64,000 nucleotides of DNA from Rhizobium deserti (lineage in GTDB: Bacteria; Pseudomonadota; Alphaproteobacteria; Rhizobiales; Rhizobiaceae), in contig NZ_SMTL01000003.1 in assembly GCF_004358025.1 (NCBI RefSeq), forward strand, positions 558,001 through 622,000, read 5' to 3'. Below the pieces are notes generated by a model, which was given only the letters and a program-made list of their open reading frames with translations, had not been told where the DNA came from and ran no database searches. This document shows positions 1 to 9,488 of this stretch, one piece after another. The first letter of the stretch is position 1. Each line of letters opens with the position of its first letter. A program made the position numbers and the translations under genes.

Positions 1-140
1 AAGCCGGCACCCGGCAATGGGTAGAAACCACCCTCCTTTACCCGATCGAAGCGCGCATCGCCGCCGAAGACAAGGTGAAGGCCGAGGAAACGGCAGCCAC
101 GAAGGTCGATTTCTTCACCATGGTTCGAGGAGAAGACTGA
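1..140 (+). CDS. phnG: PhnG, C-terminal part (C-P lyase complex subunit)
   Basis: The window opens inside this gene. The frame starting at base 3 reads 45 codons to a TGA at 138-140 and contains the run QWVETTLLYPIEARIAAED, typical of the PhnG C-terminus. PhnG belongs to the PhnGHIJ core and works with PhnI, PhnH and PhnL to attach the phosphonate to C1 of ATP ribose, releasing adenine. The stop shares its last base with the phnH ATG, so the two are translationally coupled. The promoter and any PhnF regulator lie outside the window. Confidence 0.9.
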   Translation, partial: AGTRQWVETTLLYPIEARIAAEDKVKAEETAATKVDFFTMVRGED

Positions 141-742
141 TGACGAGCAAGACGCAAGCGCTGTCCGGCGGTTTTAGCCAGCCGGTATTCGAATCCCAGA
201 GCGTATTCCGCATGCTGATGGATGGCATGGCCAAACCAGGCACGTTATGCACCGTGGATCTGGATGTCGGGCAGCCCGAGCCGCTTGGCGGGGCAGCCGG
301 CGCCATCGCGCTCACCTTATGCGACCATGAAACCAGCGTCTGGCTCAGCGCCGGGCTTTCGCAATCTGCAGTCGCCGAGTGGATCGGCTTCCATACGGGG
401 GCGCCTATCATCCGCGAAAAGGCTGAAGCGCATTTCGCCTTCGTGGAAGCCGGCGCGACACCAGCCTCGTTCGGCCTCTTCTCGCTCGGCAGCCAGGAAT
501 TTCCGGACCGGTCGACCACGCTGGTCATCGAGGTCAAGGCGCTTGGCCAAGGCCCTCTGATGACCCTGACCGGCCCCGGCATTCGGGCCACCCAGACGAT
601 TGCCGTCGACGGGCTCCCGGACGTCTTCATGCGTCTTTGGGCGGACAACCGGGCGCTTTTCCCGCGCGGTGTCGACGTGATCCTAACGGCTGGACAGAAG
701 TTCTTGTGCCTGCCGCGCACGACACGGCTCGCATTGCAGTAA
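140..742 (+). CDS. phnH: PhnH, C-P lyase core subunit
   Basis: This is a 200-residue protein of normal PhnH length, starting at the ATG that overlaps the phnG stop. The N-terminal block with QPVFESQSVFRMLMDGMAKPG and the later RALFPRGVD are characteristic of the family. An open frame extends upstream to 17 but only reads through phnG, so the overlap start is preferred. PhnH is a fold relative of PLP enzymes without cofactor. It dimerises within PhnG2H2I2J2 and is needed to form the 5-triphosphoribosyl-phosphonate intermediate. Confidence 0.95.
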   Translation: MTSKTQALSGGFSQPVFESQSVFRMLMDGMAKPGTLCTVDLDVGQPEPLGGAAGAIALTLCDHETSVWLSAGLSQSAVAEWIGFHTGAPIIREKAEAHFAFVEAGATPASFGLFSLGSQEFPDRSTTLVIEVKALGQGPLMTLTGPGIRATQTIAVDGLPDVFMRLWADNRALFPRGVDVILTAGQKFLCLPRTTRLALQ

Positions 743-819
743 CCGGGCCCAAGTTTCCACAACTCGCCCCAACTTTTCGCATCCTCAAGGATGCCGAGGT
801 CGCGGCAGGAGAATGAAGC

Positions 820-1938
820 ATGTATGTTGCCGTCAAGGGTGGCGAAGCCGCCATCAACAATGCCCATCGGTTGCTCGCGGACCGGCGCCGCGGCGACCGT
901 TCGCTCCCGTCGGTTACCATCGACCAGATCGTCGAACAGCTCGGTCTCGCGGTGGATCGCGTCATGGCCGAGGCATCGCTGTACGACCGTTCGCTGGCGG
1001 CACTTGCCGTACGTCAGGCCCGGGGCGACATGATCGAGGCCATTTTCCTGCTGCGCGCCTACCGGACGACGCTGCCGCGGTTTGGCGCAACCGTGCCGGT
1101 CGACACGGCCGGAATGAAGGTCGAGCGGCGCATATCCGCCACCTACAAGGATCTGCCGGGCGGCCAGCTTCTCGGACCGACCTTCGATTATACACACCGG
1201 CTGCTCGACCCTTCGCTGCTGAGCGACGAGCAGGTCGAGGAGCCGGTCCGCAAGCAAGCCGGCGGCGAAGAGGTCATGCGGGTTTCCGACATTCTCGCGC
1301 ATGAAGGCCTGATCGAGCCGGACGGCGAATTTCCCGAAGACCATGAGGCAGGCGACCTGACGCGCGAGCCGATGGAATTTCCGATGAGCCGCGACCTGCG
1401 CCTGCAGGCATTGGCGCGCGGCGACGAAGGCTTTCTCCTGGCGCTCGGCTATTCGACGCAGCGCGGCTACGGCCGCAACCATCCCTTTGTCGGCGAAATC
1501 CGCATCGGCGAGGTCGAGGTGGAGATGGATATCGCCGAACTCGGCTTCGCCGTACCGCTTGGCCGCATCCGCGTCACCGAATGCCAGATGGTCAACCAGT
1601 TCAAAGGTTCCTCCAAGGCACCGCCACAGTTTACCCGCGGCTATGGCCTGGTTTTCGGACAAAGCGAGCGCAAGGCGATGGCCATGTCGCTGGTCGACCG
1701 CGCTTTGCGTGCCGAAGAACTCGGCGAGGACATCATTGCCCCGGCACAGGACGAGGAATTCGTGATTTCCCATTGCGACAATGTGCAGGCGACCGGCTTT
1801 GTGGAGCATTTGAAACTGCCCCATTACGTGGATTTCCAGGCCGAGCTCGGGCTGGTGCGCAAGATGCGCTCCGATATCGACAAAGCACGCTCCAAAGCCC
1901 GCAGCGGCGACAATCTTAGCCAGGAGGCAGCCGAGTGA
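820..1938 (+). CDS. phnI: PhnI, C-P lyase nucleosidase subunit
   Basis: The 372-residue protein starts MYVAVKGGEAAINNAH, the standard PhnI start, with a GGCAGGAG ribosome site nine bases upstream. PhnI is the catalytic nucleosidase of the complex: it swaps adenine of MgATP for the phosphonate, with PhnG, PhnH and PhnL assisting. The stop overlaps the phnJ GTG start by four bases. The 77-base spacer after phnH is the largest gap within phnG-L and shows no terminator. Confidence 0.96.
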   Translation: MYVAVKGGEAAINNAHRLLADRRRGDRSLPSVTIDQIVEQLGLAVDRVMAEASLYDRSLAALAVRQARGDMIEAIFLLRAYRTTLPRFGATVPVDTAGMKVERRISATYKDLPGGQLLGPTFDYTHRLLDPSLLSDEQVEEPVRKQAGGEEVMRVSDILAHEGLIEPDGEFPEDHEAGDLTREPMEFPMSRDLRLQALARGDEGFLLALGYSTQRGYGRNHPFVGEIRIGEVEVEMDIAELGFAVPLGRIRVTECQMVNQFKGSSKAPPQFTRGYGLVFGQSERKAMAMSLVDRALRAEELGEDIIAPAQDEEFVISHCDNVQATGFVEHLKLPHYVDFQAELGLVRKMRSDIDKARSKARSGDNLSQEAAE

Positions 1939-2816
1939 CCGATCTCGCCACCTATAATTTCGCTTACCTGGACGAACAAACGAAGCGGATGATCCGCCGG
2001 GCGATCCTGAAGGCCATCGCCATTCCCGGCTACCAGGTACCGTTTGCCTCGCGCGAAATGCCGATGCCCTATGGCTGGGGAACCGGTGGTGTGCAGGTGA
2101 CGGCTGCGATCCTCGGGCCGGACGACGTGCTCAAAGTCATCGACCAGGGTGCCGACGACACGACCAATGCGGTCTCGATCCGCGCCTTCTTCCAGAAGGT
2201 GGCCAATGTCGCCGTGACGACGCATACCAGGGATGCCACCATTATCCAGACGCGCCACCGGATTCCCGAGGAGAAGCTGACGGAAGGCCAGGTCCTTGTT
2301 TATCAGGTGCCGATCCCCGAACCCTTGCGCTTTCTTGAACCGCGCGAGACCGAAACGCGGAAGATGCATGCGCTTGAGGAATACGGGCTCATGCATGTGA
2401 AGCTCTACGAGGATATCGCCCGCAACGGCCATATCGCCACGACCTATGCTTATCCCGTCAAGGTCGCTGGCCGCTATGTCATGGACCCCTCGCCGACGCC
2501 GAAATTCGACAATCCGAAAATGCACATGTCCGAAGCGCTGCAGCTCTTCGGTGCTGGCCGCGAGAAACGCATCTATGCGGTACCGCCCCATACGGAGGTG
2601 GTGAGCCTAGACTTCGAGGACTATCCGTTCGAGATCCAGAAGTTCGAGCAGCCCTGTGCGCTGTGTGGAGCCCATGACGTTTATCTCGATGAAGTGGTTC
2701 TCGACGACAAGGGCGGCCGCATGTTCGTTTGCTCCGACACCGACCATTGCGAGGACCGCCGCGACCACGGCCATGCCGGCGCCATGCTGGCCCCGAAGAA
2801 GGAGGCCGCGGAATGA
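1935..2816 (+). CDS. phnJ: PhnJ, radical-SAM C-P lyase
   Basis: This subunit breaks the carbon-phosphorus bond, producing alkane and 5-phosphoribosyl-1,2-cyclic phosphate. The 293-residue protein keeps the atypical cluster motif C241-x2-C244-x21-C266 that binds the 4Fe-4S cluster, and C272, the thiyl-radical cysteine. By my count these fall at the same residue numbers as in E. coli PhnJ. It starts at GTG 1935, which overlaps the phnI stop (GTGA), and it ends overlapping the phnK ATG. All key residues are present, so the enzyme should be functional. Confidence 0.97.
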   Translation: MTDLATYNFAYLDEQTKRMIRRAILKAIAIPGYQVPFASREMPMPYGWGTGGVQVTAAILGPDDVLKVIDQGADDTTNAVSIRAFFQKVANVAVTTHTRDATIIQTRHRIPEEKLTEGQVLVYQVPIPEPLRFLEPRETETRKMHALEEYGLMHVKLYEDIARNGHIATTYAYPVKVAGRYVMDPSPTPKFDNPKMHMSEALQLFGAGREKRIYAVPPHTEVVSLDFEDYPFEIQKFEQPCALCGAHDVYLDEVVLDDKGGRMFVCSDTDHCEDRRDHGHAGAMLAPKKEAAE

Positions 2817-3589
2817 CTGACACTCCTCTCCTCAAGGTTGGCGGTCTCTCGAAATTCTATGGCAGCCGTATCGGTTGCAAGGATGTTTCCTTCGAGCTGT
2901 GGCCCGGCGAAGTGCTGGCCATTGTCGGCGAATCCGGCTCCGGCAAGACCACGCTTCTCAACTGCCTTTCGACGCGGCTGATGCCGACAACGGGTAGTGT
3001 CGAATACCGCATGCGCGACGGAAACTTTCGCGACCTTTACCATCTGAGCGAAGCGGAACGCCGCTTCCTGATGCGCACCGACTGGGGCTTCGTGCACCAA
3101 AACCCCGCCGATGGGCTGCGCATGACGGTCTCGGCCGGCGCCAATGTCGGCGAGCGGCTGATGGCGGTCGGCGACCGGCACTATGGGAATATCCGCTCAA
3201 CCGCCAGCGACTGGCTTTCGCGCGTCGAAATCGGCACCGACCGGATCGACGACCAGCCGCGGGCCTTTTCGGGCGGCATGCGGCAGCGCCTGCAGATCGC
3301 CCGCAATCTGGTCACTGGCCCACGCCTCGTCTTTATGGACGAACCGACCGGCGGGCTCGATGTGTCGGTGCAGGCCCGCCTGCTGGATCTGGTGCGCGGT
3401 CTTGTCAACGATCTGGGGCTCGCCGCCATCGTCGTCACCCATGATCTGGCGGTCGCACGCCTGCTGTCGCACCGGATGATGGTGATGAAGGACGGCTACG
3501 TGATCGAGCACGGGCTGACCGACCGGGTGCTCGACGATCCGCGCGAGCCTTACACCCAGCTCCTCGTGTCTTCCATCCTGCAGGTTTGA
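2813..3589 (+). CDS. phnK: PhnK, ABC-type ATPase of the C-P lyase complex
   Basis: The 258-residue ABC ATPase carries Walker A GESGSGKTT, the signature FSGGMRQRLQIAR and Walker B LVFMDEPTGGLD. PhnK docks on the PhnGHIJ core through PhnJ and does not act in transport. The start at 2813 overlaps the phnJ stop in an ATGA junction; the longer open frame from 2729 is read-through inside phnJ. Position between phnJ and phnL identifies it as PhnK rather than a peptide-transport ATPase, which it resembles in sequence. Confidence 0.94.
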   Translation: MTDTPLLKVGGLSKFYGSRIGCKDVSFELWPGEVLAIVGESGSGKTTLLNCLSTRLMPTTGSVEYRMRDGNFRDLYHLSEAERRFLMRTDWGFVHQNPADGLRMTVSAGANVGERLMAVGDRHYGNIRSTASDWLSRVEIGTDRIDDQPRAFSGGMRQRLQIARNLVTGPRLVFMDEPTGGLDVSVQARLLDLVRGLVNDLGLAAIVVTHDLAVARLLSHRMMVMKDGYVIEHGLTDRVLDDPREPYTQLLVSSILQV

Positions 3590-3603
3590 TGAGGAATATC
3601 GAT

Positions 3604-4311
3604 ATGGCCACTCCCCTCGTCGTTTCCGAGGTCTTCAAGAGCTTCACCATGCATTTGCGCGATGGCATCAAGCTGCCGGTCATCAACGACGTCAATTTTT
3701 CCGTCGCCGGCGGCGAATGCGTCGTGCTTGGCGGACCTTCGGGCATCGGCAAGAGCTCGATCCTGAAAATGCTCTACGGCAACTATGCCGTCGATGCGGG
3801 TCAGATCCTCGTTAACCATCAGGACCGCATCGTCGACATCGCCCGGGCCGACCCGCGCACGATCATCGACGTGCGCCGCCACACGATGGGCTATGTCAGC
3901 CAATTCCTGCGCACCGTACCCCGCGTCCCCGCCGTCGACGTGGTTGCCGAACCGCTTTTCGCCCGGGGCGTCGATGCGGCGGAAGCCCGCGAAAAGGCTT
4001 CGGATCTGCTCGCCAAGCTCAATCTGCCGCGGGAACTCTGGAGCCTGCCGCCCGCGACGTTTTCCGGCGGCGAGCAGCAGCGCGTCAACATTGCGCGCGG
4101 CTTCATCACCAGCCACCGCATCCTGCTTCTCGACGAACCGACGGCGTCGCTCGATGCCGTCAACCGCCGGGTCGTGGTCGAGATGATTGCTGCCAAAAAG
4201 AGCGACGGCGTCGCGCTTCTCGGCATCTTTCATGACGAAGAAGTCCGCGAGGCTGTGGCCGACCGCATTCTCGATGTGCTGGAATTTTCTCCCCGAAAGG
4301 CTGCAGCATGA
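3604..4311 (+). CDS. phnL: PhnL, ABC-type ATPase of the C-P lyase pathway
   Basis: The 235-residue ATPase has Walker [11 protein letters not shown], signature [14 protein letters not shown] and Walker [13 protein letters not shown]. PhnL is needed with PhnG, PhnH and PhnI for the nucleosidase step. I chose ATG 3604 because GAGG lies nine bases upstream. ATG 3589, overlapping the phnK stop, would add five residues and cannot be excluded. The gene ends in an ATGA overlap with the acetyltransferase that follows. Confidence 0.93.
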   Translation: MATPLVVSEVFKSFTMHLRDGIKLPVINDVNFSVAGGECVVLGGPSGIGKSSILKMLYGNYAVDAGQILVNHQDRIVDIARADPRTIIDVRRHTMGYVSQFLRTVPRVPAVDVVAEPLFARGVDAAEAREKASDLLAKLNLPRELWSLPPATFSGGEQQRVNIARGFITSHRILLLDEPTASLDAVNRRVVVEMIAAKKSDGVALLGIFHDEEVREAVADRILDVLEFSPRKAAA

Positions 4312-4955
4312 GTGTCAAGGTCGGGCTGGAGCCCGCTGTCCATTCCACGGCTTCCGTCAAGAATTCGACGCTCGGCCGCTACACGGAAGTCTCCGAACGC
4401 TGCCGCATCGAAGATTCTGAGATCGGCGACTATTCCTACATCATGCAGGACGGCTCGATCTGGTGCGCGACGATCGGCAAATTCGTCAACATGGCCGCTT
4501 CCGTTCGCATCAATGCCACCAATCATCCGACCTGGCGGGCAACGCTGCACCACTTCACCTATCGTGCCGCCAATTACTGGGACGATGCGGAAAACGAGCA
4601 GAGCTTCTTCGAATGGCGCCGCGATCACCGCGTCATTATCGGCCACGACGTTTGGATCGGCCACGGTGCAACCGTGCTGCCCGGCGTGACGATTGGCAAC
4701 GGCGCCGTGATCGGTGCCGGCGCGGTGGTTTCCAAGGATGTCGCTCCTTATGCGATCGTCGGTGGGGTTCCAGCCAAACTCATTCGTGAAAGGTTCACAA
4801 AGGAGGTTGGCGAAGGCATGGACCGGCTCGCCTGGTGGGATTGGGATCACCTCCAACTCCGTGCCGCACTCGATGATTTCCGGGCACTTTCGGCCGAAGA
4901 ATTCCTGTCGCGCTATGCGCAATCGCAGGCAGGCAACGTGCCGCTCGCTTTGTAA
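4308..4955 (+). CDS. Left-handed beta-helix (hexapeptide) acyltransferase of the phn cluster
   Basis: The 215-residue protein shows imperfect hexapeptide repeats ([20 protein letters not shown], then [20 protein letters not shown]) typical of left-handed beta-helix acyltransferases. Similar proteins recur inside alphaproteobacterial phn operons. It overlaps phnL by four bases, so it belongs to the same transcript. Its role is inferred: it may acetylate aminophosphonates or a pathway intermediate, as the unrelated GNAT protein PhnO does in E. coli. The substrate cannot be read from the sequence. Confidence 0.85.
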   Translation: MSVKVGLEPAVHSTASVKNSTLGRYTEVSERCRIEDSEIGDYSYIMQDGSIWCATIGKFVNMAASVRINATNHPTWRATLHHFTYRAANYWDDAENEQSFFEWRRDHRVIIGHDVWIGHGATVLPGVTIGNGAVIGAGAVVSKDVAPYAIVGGVPAKLIRERFTKEVGEGMDRLAWWDWDHLQLRAALDDFRALSAEEFLSRYAQSQAGNVPLAL

Positions 4956-4971
4956 CAAAAGCTCCATAGAA

Positions 4972-4989
4972 CCGACATTCAGGCTTCAT
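4972..4989 (+). promoter_or_regulatory. Possible degenerate Pho box upstream of phnC
   Basis: The 86-base gap before phnC holds a 7-4-7 arrangement, CCGACAT then TCAG-spaced GCTTCAT. It matches the PhoB half-site CTGTCAT at 5 of 7 and 4 of 7 positions. PhoB control of phosphonate genes is established, and the site is the right distance for a separate phnCDE promoter. The match is weak. Confidence 0.3.
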
Positions 4990-5041
4990 CAAGCATCGCT
5001 AATCGAAACCCCATGTACCCTGGACTGAACGGATAAAGAAC

Positions 5042-5887
5042 ATGAAGTTCGAGCTGAGGAACGTCACCCGCAGGTTTGGAGATCGCGTTGCGGTGGACGC
5101 CGTAAACGTCGAGATTCCCCAGGGCCAGATGGTCGGCATTATCGGCCGTTCGGGCGCCGGCAAGTCGACGCTGCTGCGTATGATCAACCGCCTGCAGGAG
5201 CCGAGTTCCGGCTCTATCCATTTCGGCGGCTTGGAAGTGTCTTCTCTGAAGGGCGCCGGCTTGCGCAACTGGCAGCGCGACTGCGCTATGATCTTCCAGC
5301 AGTTCAACCTCGTGCCGCGCCTCGACGTGATGACCAATGTCCTGCTCGGTCGTCTGAACCATCGCTCCACCACGATGAGCCTGCTCAGCATCTTCACCCG
5401 CGATGAGCGCATCATGGCGATTGCCGCCCTTGAGCGGCTCGGCATCGAGCAGACGGCGCTGCAGCCGGCAGGCACGCTTTCCGGCGGCCAGCAGCAGCGC
5501 GTGGCGATTGCGCGTGCGCTCATGCAGGCCCCGAAAATGCTGCTGGCGGACGAGCCTATCGCCTCGCTCGACCCGCTCAATGCGAAGATCGTCATGGATG
5601 CGCTGCGTGACATCAACGAGCGCGAGGGCATCACCGTCGTCACCAACCTGCACACGCTCGATACCGCCCGCAGCTATTGCGAGCGCATCATCGGCATGGC
5701 TGACGGACGTGTTGTCTTTGACGGCCCGCCAAGAGAGCTTACCGCATCTGCAGTGCGCGAAATCTACGGCTCCGACAAGGATGGTGCCGGCATCGACGAA
5801 ACCATGACCTCCACAAGCCTCAAGCCCGCCCGCCGGGCCGAGGCCGCCCCATCCGCCATGATCGCCGAAACCGCCGTAATGCGCTGA
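5042..5887 (+). CDS. phnC: PhnC, phosphonate ABC importer ATPase
   Basis: The 281-residue importer ATPase has Walker [11 protein letters not shown]-loop [10 protein letters not shown], signature [15 protein letters not shown] and Walker [13 protein letters not shown]. It powers uptake of phosphonates delivered by PhnD through PhnE1/PhnE2. The first frame codon is ATG 5042. About 25 C-terminal residues beyond the ABC fold are rich in Ala and Pro, as in other rhizobial PhnC proteins. It is the first gene of the transport sub-operon, 86 bases after the acetyltransferase. Confidence 0.95.
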   Translation: MKFELRNVTRRFGDRVAVDAVNVEIPQGQMVGIIGRSGAGKSTLLRMINRLQEPSSGSIHFGGLEVSSLKGAGLRNWQRDCAMIFQQFNLVPRLDVMTNVLLGRLNHRSTTMSLLSIFTRDERIMAIAALERLGIEQTALQPAGTLSGGQQQRVAIARALMQAPKMLLADEPIASLDPLNAKIVMDALRDINEREGITVVTNLHTLDTARSYCERIIGMADGRVVFDGPPRELTASAVREIYGSDKDGAGIDETMTSTSLKPARRAEAAPSAMIAETAVMR

Positions 5888-5964
5888 TCGCTTACCCGCC
5901 GCATGCAAGCGGCGGTGAAAACCCTAACCCATGCACTGAGATCTCATCACCAAAGGAGACTTCC

Positions 5965-6876
5965 ATGTCTGCATTTCGCAAGATTCTGATAGCTACGCTT
6001 GCCATTTCCGCACTCGCCGGCCAGGCTCTCGCCCAGGACACCAAGGTCCTGCGCATCGGCCTCGATGGTGGTGAAAACGAGGCTGACCAGGTTCGCCGCA
6101 CGGAATGCGTCAAGCCGGGCCTCGTCGCCGCAACCGGCGTTTCCGAAGTCCAGCTCTTCCCGTCGCCGAACTATAATGGCGTCATCCAAGGACTGCTTGG
6201 CGGCACGATCGACATCGCCATGATGGGCGCCTCCTCCTACGCCTCCATCTACCTGAAAGACCCCAAGGCGGTTAATCCGGTTCTGACCACGGTACAGGCC
6301 GACGGTTCGACCGGCTATTACACGATCATGGTCGCCCGCAAGGATTCGGGCATCAAGACGCTGGCCGATGCTAAGGGCAAGAAGCTCGGCTTCGCCGATC
6401 CGGATTCCACCTCCGGCTATCTCGTGCCGAACGTTGCATTGCCGAAGGATATCGGCATGCCGGTCAAGCAGTACTTTTCCGAAACCGGCTTCGGCGGCGG
6501 CCATGAGAACCTCGTTCTCGGCGTGCTCGACAAGAAGTGGGATGTCGGAACAACCTTCGGCTCCGGCACGGGTGACTGGGCTCAGGGCTATTCCTCCGGC
6601 AACCTGCACATGATGGTCAGCAAGGGCCTGCTTGACATGGACGATCTCGTCGAGCTCTGGAAGTCGCCGCTGATCCCGAACAGCCCGCTGATGGTGTCGC
6701 AGAAGCTGCCGGCCGACATCCAGCAGAAGGTCACGGCCTATTTCGCTGACCTGCCGAAGAAGGACAAGGCCTGCTTCGACAGCTTTACGGGCGGCGGCTA
6801 TGTCGACTGGAAGCCGGTCACCCAGAGCACCTACCAGACGATCATCGACGCCCGTAAGGCCGTGATCGGCGGCTGA
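5965..6876 (+). CDS. phnD: PhnD, periplasmic phosphonate-binding protein
   Basis: The 303-residue protein has a signal peptide (basic start, hydrophobic core, cleavage after ALA before QDTKVLRIGL). It has the PhnD/SsuA-type fold with GLLGGTIDIAMMGASSYASI, where substrate phosphonate-oxygen ligands lie, and GFADPDSTSGYLVP. An AAAGGAG site lies nine bases before ATG 5965. It captures phosphonate in the periplasm for PhnE1/E2-PhnC. The following 163-base gap before phnE1 shows no strong hairpin, so co-transcription is likely. Confidence 0.95.
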   Translation: MSAFRKILIATLAISALAGQALAQDTKVLRIGLDGGENEADQVRRTECVKPGLVAATGVSEVQLFPSPNYNGVIQGLLGGTIDIAMMGASSYASIYLKDPKAVNPVLTTVQADGSTGYYTIMVARKDSGIKTLADAKGKKLGFADPDSTSGYLVPNVALPKDIGMPVKQYFSETGFGGGHENLVLGVLDKKWDVGTTFGSGTGDWAQGYSSGNLHMMVSKGLLDMDDLVELWKSPLIPNSPLMVSQKLPADIQQKVTAYFADLPKKDKACFDSFTGGGYVDWKPVTQSTYQTIIDARKAVIGG

Positions 6877-7039
6877 TCTTGCAGCCTCTCAAAAGCAATA
6901 GCGGCGGCCTTGCAAAAGTGCCGCCGCCGACCTCCCGCGCCGCATTTGGTTGAGACCATGCGAAGCGCGTTCGACGATTTTCGACCTGCGTTGAACCTTC
7001 TCCGGACCACGTCGTCGCGGAGCATCATCGCGAGCAAGG

Positions 7040-8029
7040 ATGCCGACAATGGCGCACGTGGCAGCACCCGACCGCATGAGCGGCCTGCAAGAAAGCTCCC
7101 GCACCATCCTCGATCATTATCAGGCGCAAGTGCAAACAAGGCGGATCTACACGGTCGTCTGCATCGTCGTCTTTTTGATCGTGCTCGGCGCGTCGCTGGA
7201 TTTCGCCAATGACGCCAATTCCGGCAAGTTCTTCGAGAGGCTTCCCTATTTCTTCGATTTCATCAAGAGCTTCGTGCCGAACGGCCCGCTGGAAATTTTC
7301 CGCGCCATGTTCGATCTGCCATCGCCTTATGCAGACGGCTCGATCAAGTTCGACTACACGAGCGACCGCGTCTACATTACCGACAGTTTCTATATTCCGT
7401 ATTTCTTCTACGAGCTGGCGATCACCGTCAACATTGCGCTGGTCTCCACCATTCTGGGAGCCGGCGGCGCGTTTCTGCTCTGCTTCTTCGCATCCTCGAA
7501 CCTCGTCGGCTCGCGGATGGTGCGCTGGGGCGTTCGGCGGGTGATGGAAATCATGCGGGCTTTTCCGGAGATTGTCATCGCCGGGCTTCTCGCCGCGATC
7601 CTGTCGATCGGCCCGATCGCCGCCATCATCGCCATTTCCTTCCACACGGTCGGAGCCTTGGGCAAGCTTTTCTTCGAGGTCATCGAAAACGCCGACATGC
7701 GGCCTGACGAAGGGCTGCGGGCTTCAGGCGCCAGTTGGCTGGAGCGTGTTCGGTTTGCGATCCTGCCGCAGGTCCTGCCCAATTTCGTGTCCTACACGCT
7801 GCTGCGGGCGGAGATCAACGTTCGCGCCTCGACCATTATCGGGGCCGTCGGCGGCGGCGGCATAGGCGAAGCGTTCAGCCTGTCTATCGGGCGCGACCAC
7901 GCCGCCAAGACCTATGCGATCATCATCCTGCTTCTGATCACCGTCATCTGCGTCGACCAGTTTTCCGCCTGGCTGCGCCGCCGGCTGATCGGCAAGCAAT
8001 CCTTCGAATTTGGCCGGGGAGCTGCATGA
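7040..8029 (+). CDS. phnE1: PhnE1, phosphonate ABC importer permease
   Basis: The 329-residue permease has a first membrane segment at about residues 36-55. The EAA coupling loop is recognisable around ENADMRPDEGLRASGASW, followed by RFAILPQVLPNF. It pairs with PhnE2; the split into two permeases is usual in rhizobia. The start is uncertain: ATG 7040, 7049 and 7076 are all in frame and none has a strong ribosome site. The stop overlaps the phnE2 start by four bases. Confidence 0.93.
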   Translation: MPTMAHVAAPDRMSGLQESSRTILDHYQAQVQTRRIYTVVCIVVFLIVLGASLDFANDANSGKFFERLPYFFDFIKSFVPNGPLEIFRAMFDLPSPYADGSIKFDYTSDRVYITDSFYIPYFFYELAITVNIALVSTILGAGGAFLLCFFASSNLVGSRMVRWGVRRVMEIMRAFPEIVIAGLLAAILSIGPIAAIIAISFHTVGALGKLFFEVIENADMRPDEGLRASGASWLERVRFAILPQVLPNFVSYTLLRAEINVRASTIIGAVGGGGIGEAFSLSIGRDHAAKTYAIIILLLITVICVDQFSAWLRRRLIGKQSFEFGRGAA

Positions 8030-9381
8030 TGTCTTCCACTCTCACCGTGAACGGCGCCGAACACGAACGCATTCTCGCCAGCTATCCGAAGATCTTCGAG
8101 CGCGGTTTTATGCAGCGCTGGGGCCTGCTGTTGGTCTCTGCCGTGGTGGTGATCTATCTCGCCTTCTGCTTTGCCTTCTTCAACGTGATCCCGACATTCG
8201 TGAACGGAAACTGGGACCGCGCGTCCGTTTATGTCCAGGACTGGTATTCATGGCGGGCCCAGCCGCGCCTGCGTTTCCAGAACGGCCAGGTCGTACCGCA
8301 GTGGACGAGCCGGGGTCAGTACCGCCCGGGAGCGGATATTTCCTGGCTGAAGCCGGGGGTCGGTGGGAGCAGCTATACGGTAACCTTCGGCAGCCATGAC
8401 GATCGCCTGGAGGTGACGCCAGAGCGAGTCGATGTTTTCATAGACGGCACTTTCTACCCGGTTGTGATTACCCCGGAAAAGGCTTCGCTTCCGGCAGGTG
8501 CTCCCGATCGGATGGAGCAGGACGGCAACAAGGTGAATGTCTATTTCGGGTTTGCGGGCCAAGTGGAAATCCGCTCTTCCCAGGTTTATATCCAGCGCCG
8601 CTTTCTGGGCTGGGCAAATTTCTTCTTTGATACGCAATCGCCCTTCTGGGGCCGCAGCTTTGGCGAAGTCGCCGGCCTGATGCTTTTCGGTGAGCGGCTG
8701 GATCCGAACCAGAGCAATGCGTCCCTGGCGCTCGACAACTTTCTCAACAATGCCACCTGGCAGCATGGCGACATCCTCTCCAAGCTCATGCAGACGCTGG
8801 TCATGGCCTTTGTCGGTACCCTGCTCGGCACGCTGTTCGCTTTTCCACTTTCGTTTATCGCGGCACGCAATATTACCCGCAACCGAACGGCCAACTGGTT
8901 CATGAAGCGGCTGTTCGACTTTCTTCGATCGATCGACATGCTGATCTGGGCGCTGTTCTTTACCCGTGCCTTCGGCCCCGGGCCCATTCCCGGCATTGCA
9001 GCCATCTTCTTCACCGATACGGGCGCTCTGGGCAAAGTTTATGCGGAGGCGCTGGAAAATGTCGACGACAAGCAGCGCGAGGGCGTGAAATCGGTCGGCG
9101 CCGCCCCCATCAACGTCCAGCGCTACGGCGTCGTGCCGCAGGTCCTGCCGATCTTCATCTCGCAATCCCTGTATTTCTGGGAGAGCAATACCCGCTCCGC
9201 AACCGTGATCGGCGCCGTCGGTGCGGGTGGCATAGGGCTCAAGCTGCTCGAATCCATGAAAACCAATGCCGATTGGGACAAGGTTGCCTATATGGTGCTG
9301 CTGATCCTCATCGTCGTATTCCTCTTCGACAACATGTCGAATGCCTTACGTTCGCGCGTCATGGGCAAAAGGGGGCATTGA
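8026..9381 (+). CDS. phnE2: PhnE2, phosphonate ABC importer permease
   Basis: The 451-residue permease begins at ATG 8026, overlapping the phnE1 stop (ATGA); the upstream extension of the frame is read-through of phnE1. After a first membrane helix (about residues 32-55) comes a hydrophilic, probably periplasmic insert of about 200 residues. The canonical permease core follows, with the EAA loop near ENVDDKQREGVKSVGA and YGVVPQVLPIFISQ. The insert makes it much longer than PhnE1. Its C-terminal SRVMGKRGH ends 108 bases before the DUF1045 gene. Confidence 0.93.
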   Translation: MMSSTLTVNGAEHERILASYPKIFERGFMQRWGLLLVSAVVVIYLAFCFAFFNVIPTFVNGNWDRASVYVQDWYSWRAQPRLRFQNGQVVPQWTSRGQYRPGADISWLKPGVGGSSYTVTFGSHDDRLEVTPERVDVFIDGTFYPVVITPEKASLPAGAPDRMEQDGNKVNVYFGFAGQVEIRSSQVYIQRRFLGWANFFFDTQSPFWGRSFGEVAGLMLFGERLDPNQSNASLALDNFLNNATWQHGDILSKLMQTLVMAFVGTLLGTLFAFPLSFIAARNITRNRTANWFMKRLFDFLRSIDMLIWALFFTRAFGPGPIPGIAAIFFTDTGALGKVYAEALENVDDKQREGVKSVGAAPINVQRYGVVPQVLPIFISQSLYFWESNTRSATVIGAVGAGGIGLKLLESMKTNADWDKVAYMVLLILIVVFLFDNMSNALRSRVMGKRGH

Positions 9382-9488
9382 CCGACCCCTTTTGCCGCCG
9401 CTCATTTACCGTCGTCTTTCGCTCAGGCCTGTTTCCCGAACCATCCTGCGGCTAAACTCGGCTCTTTCTCGATTCTGGAAGTACGCAC

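Noticed and set aside
115..1824. A 569-codon open frame on the minus strand over phnH-phnI
   Set aside because: It crosses two well-supported genes and a non-coding spacer and shows no motif.
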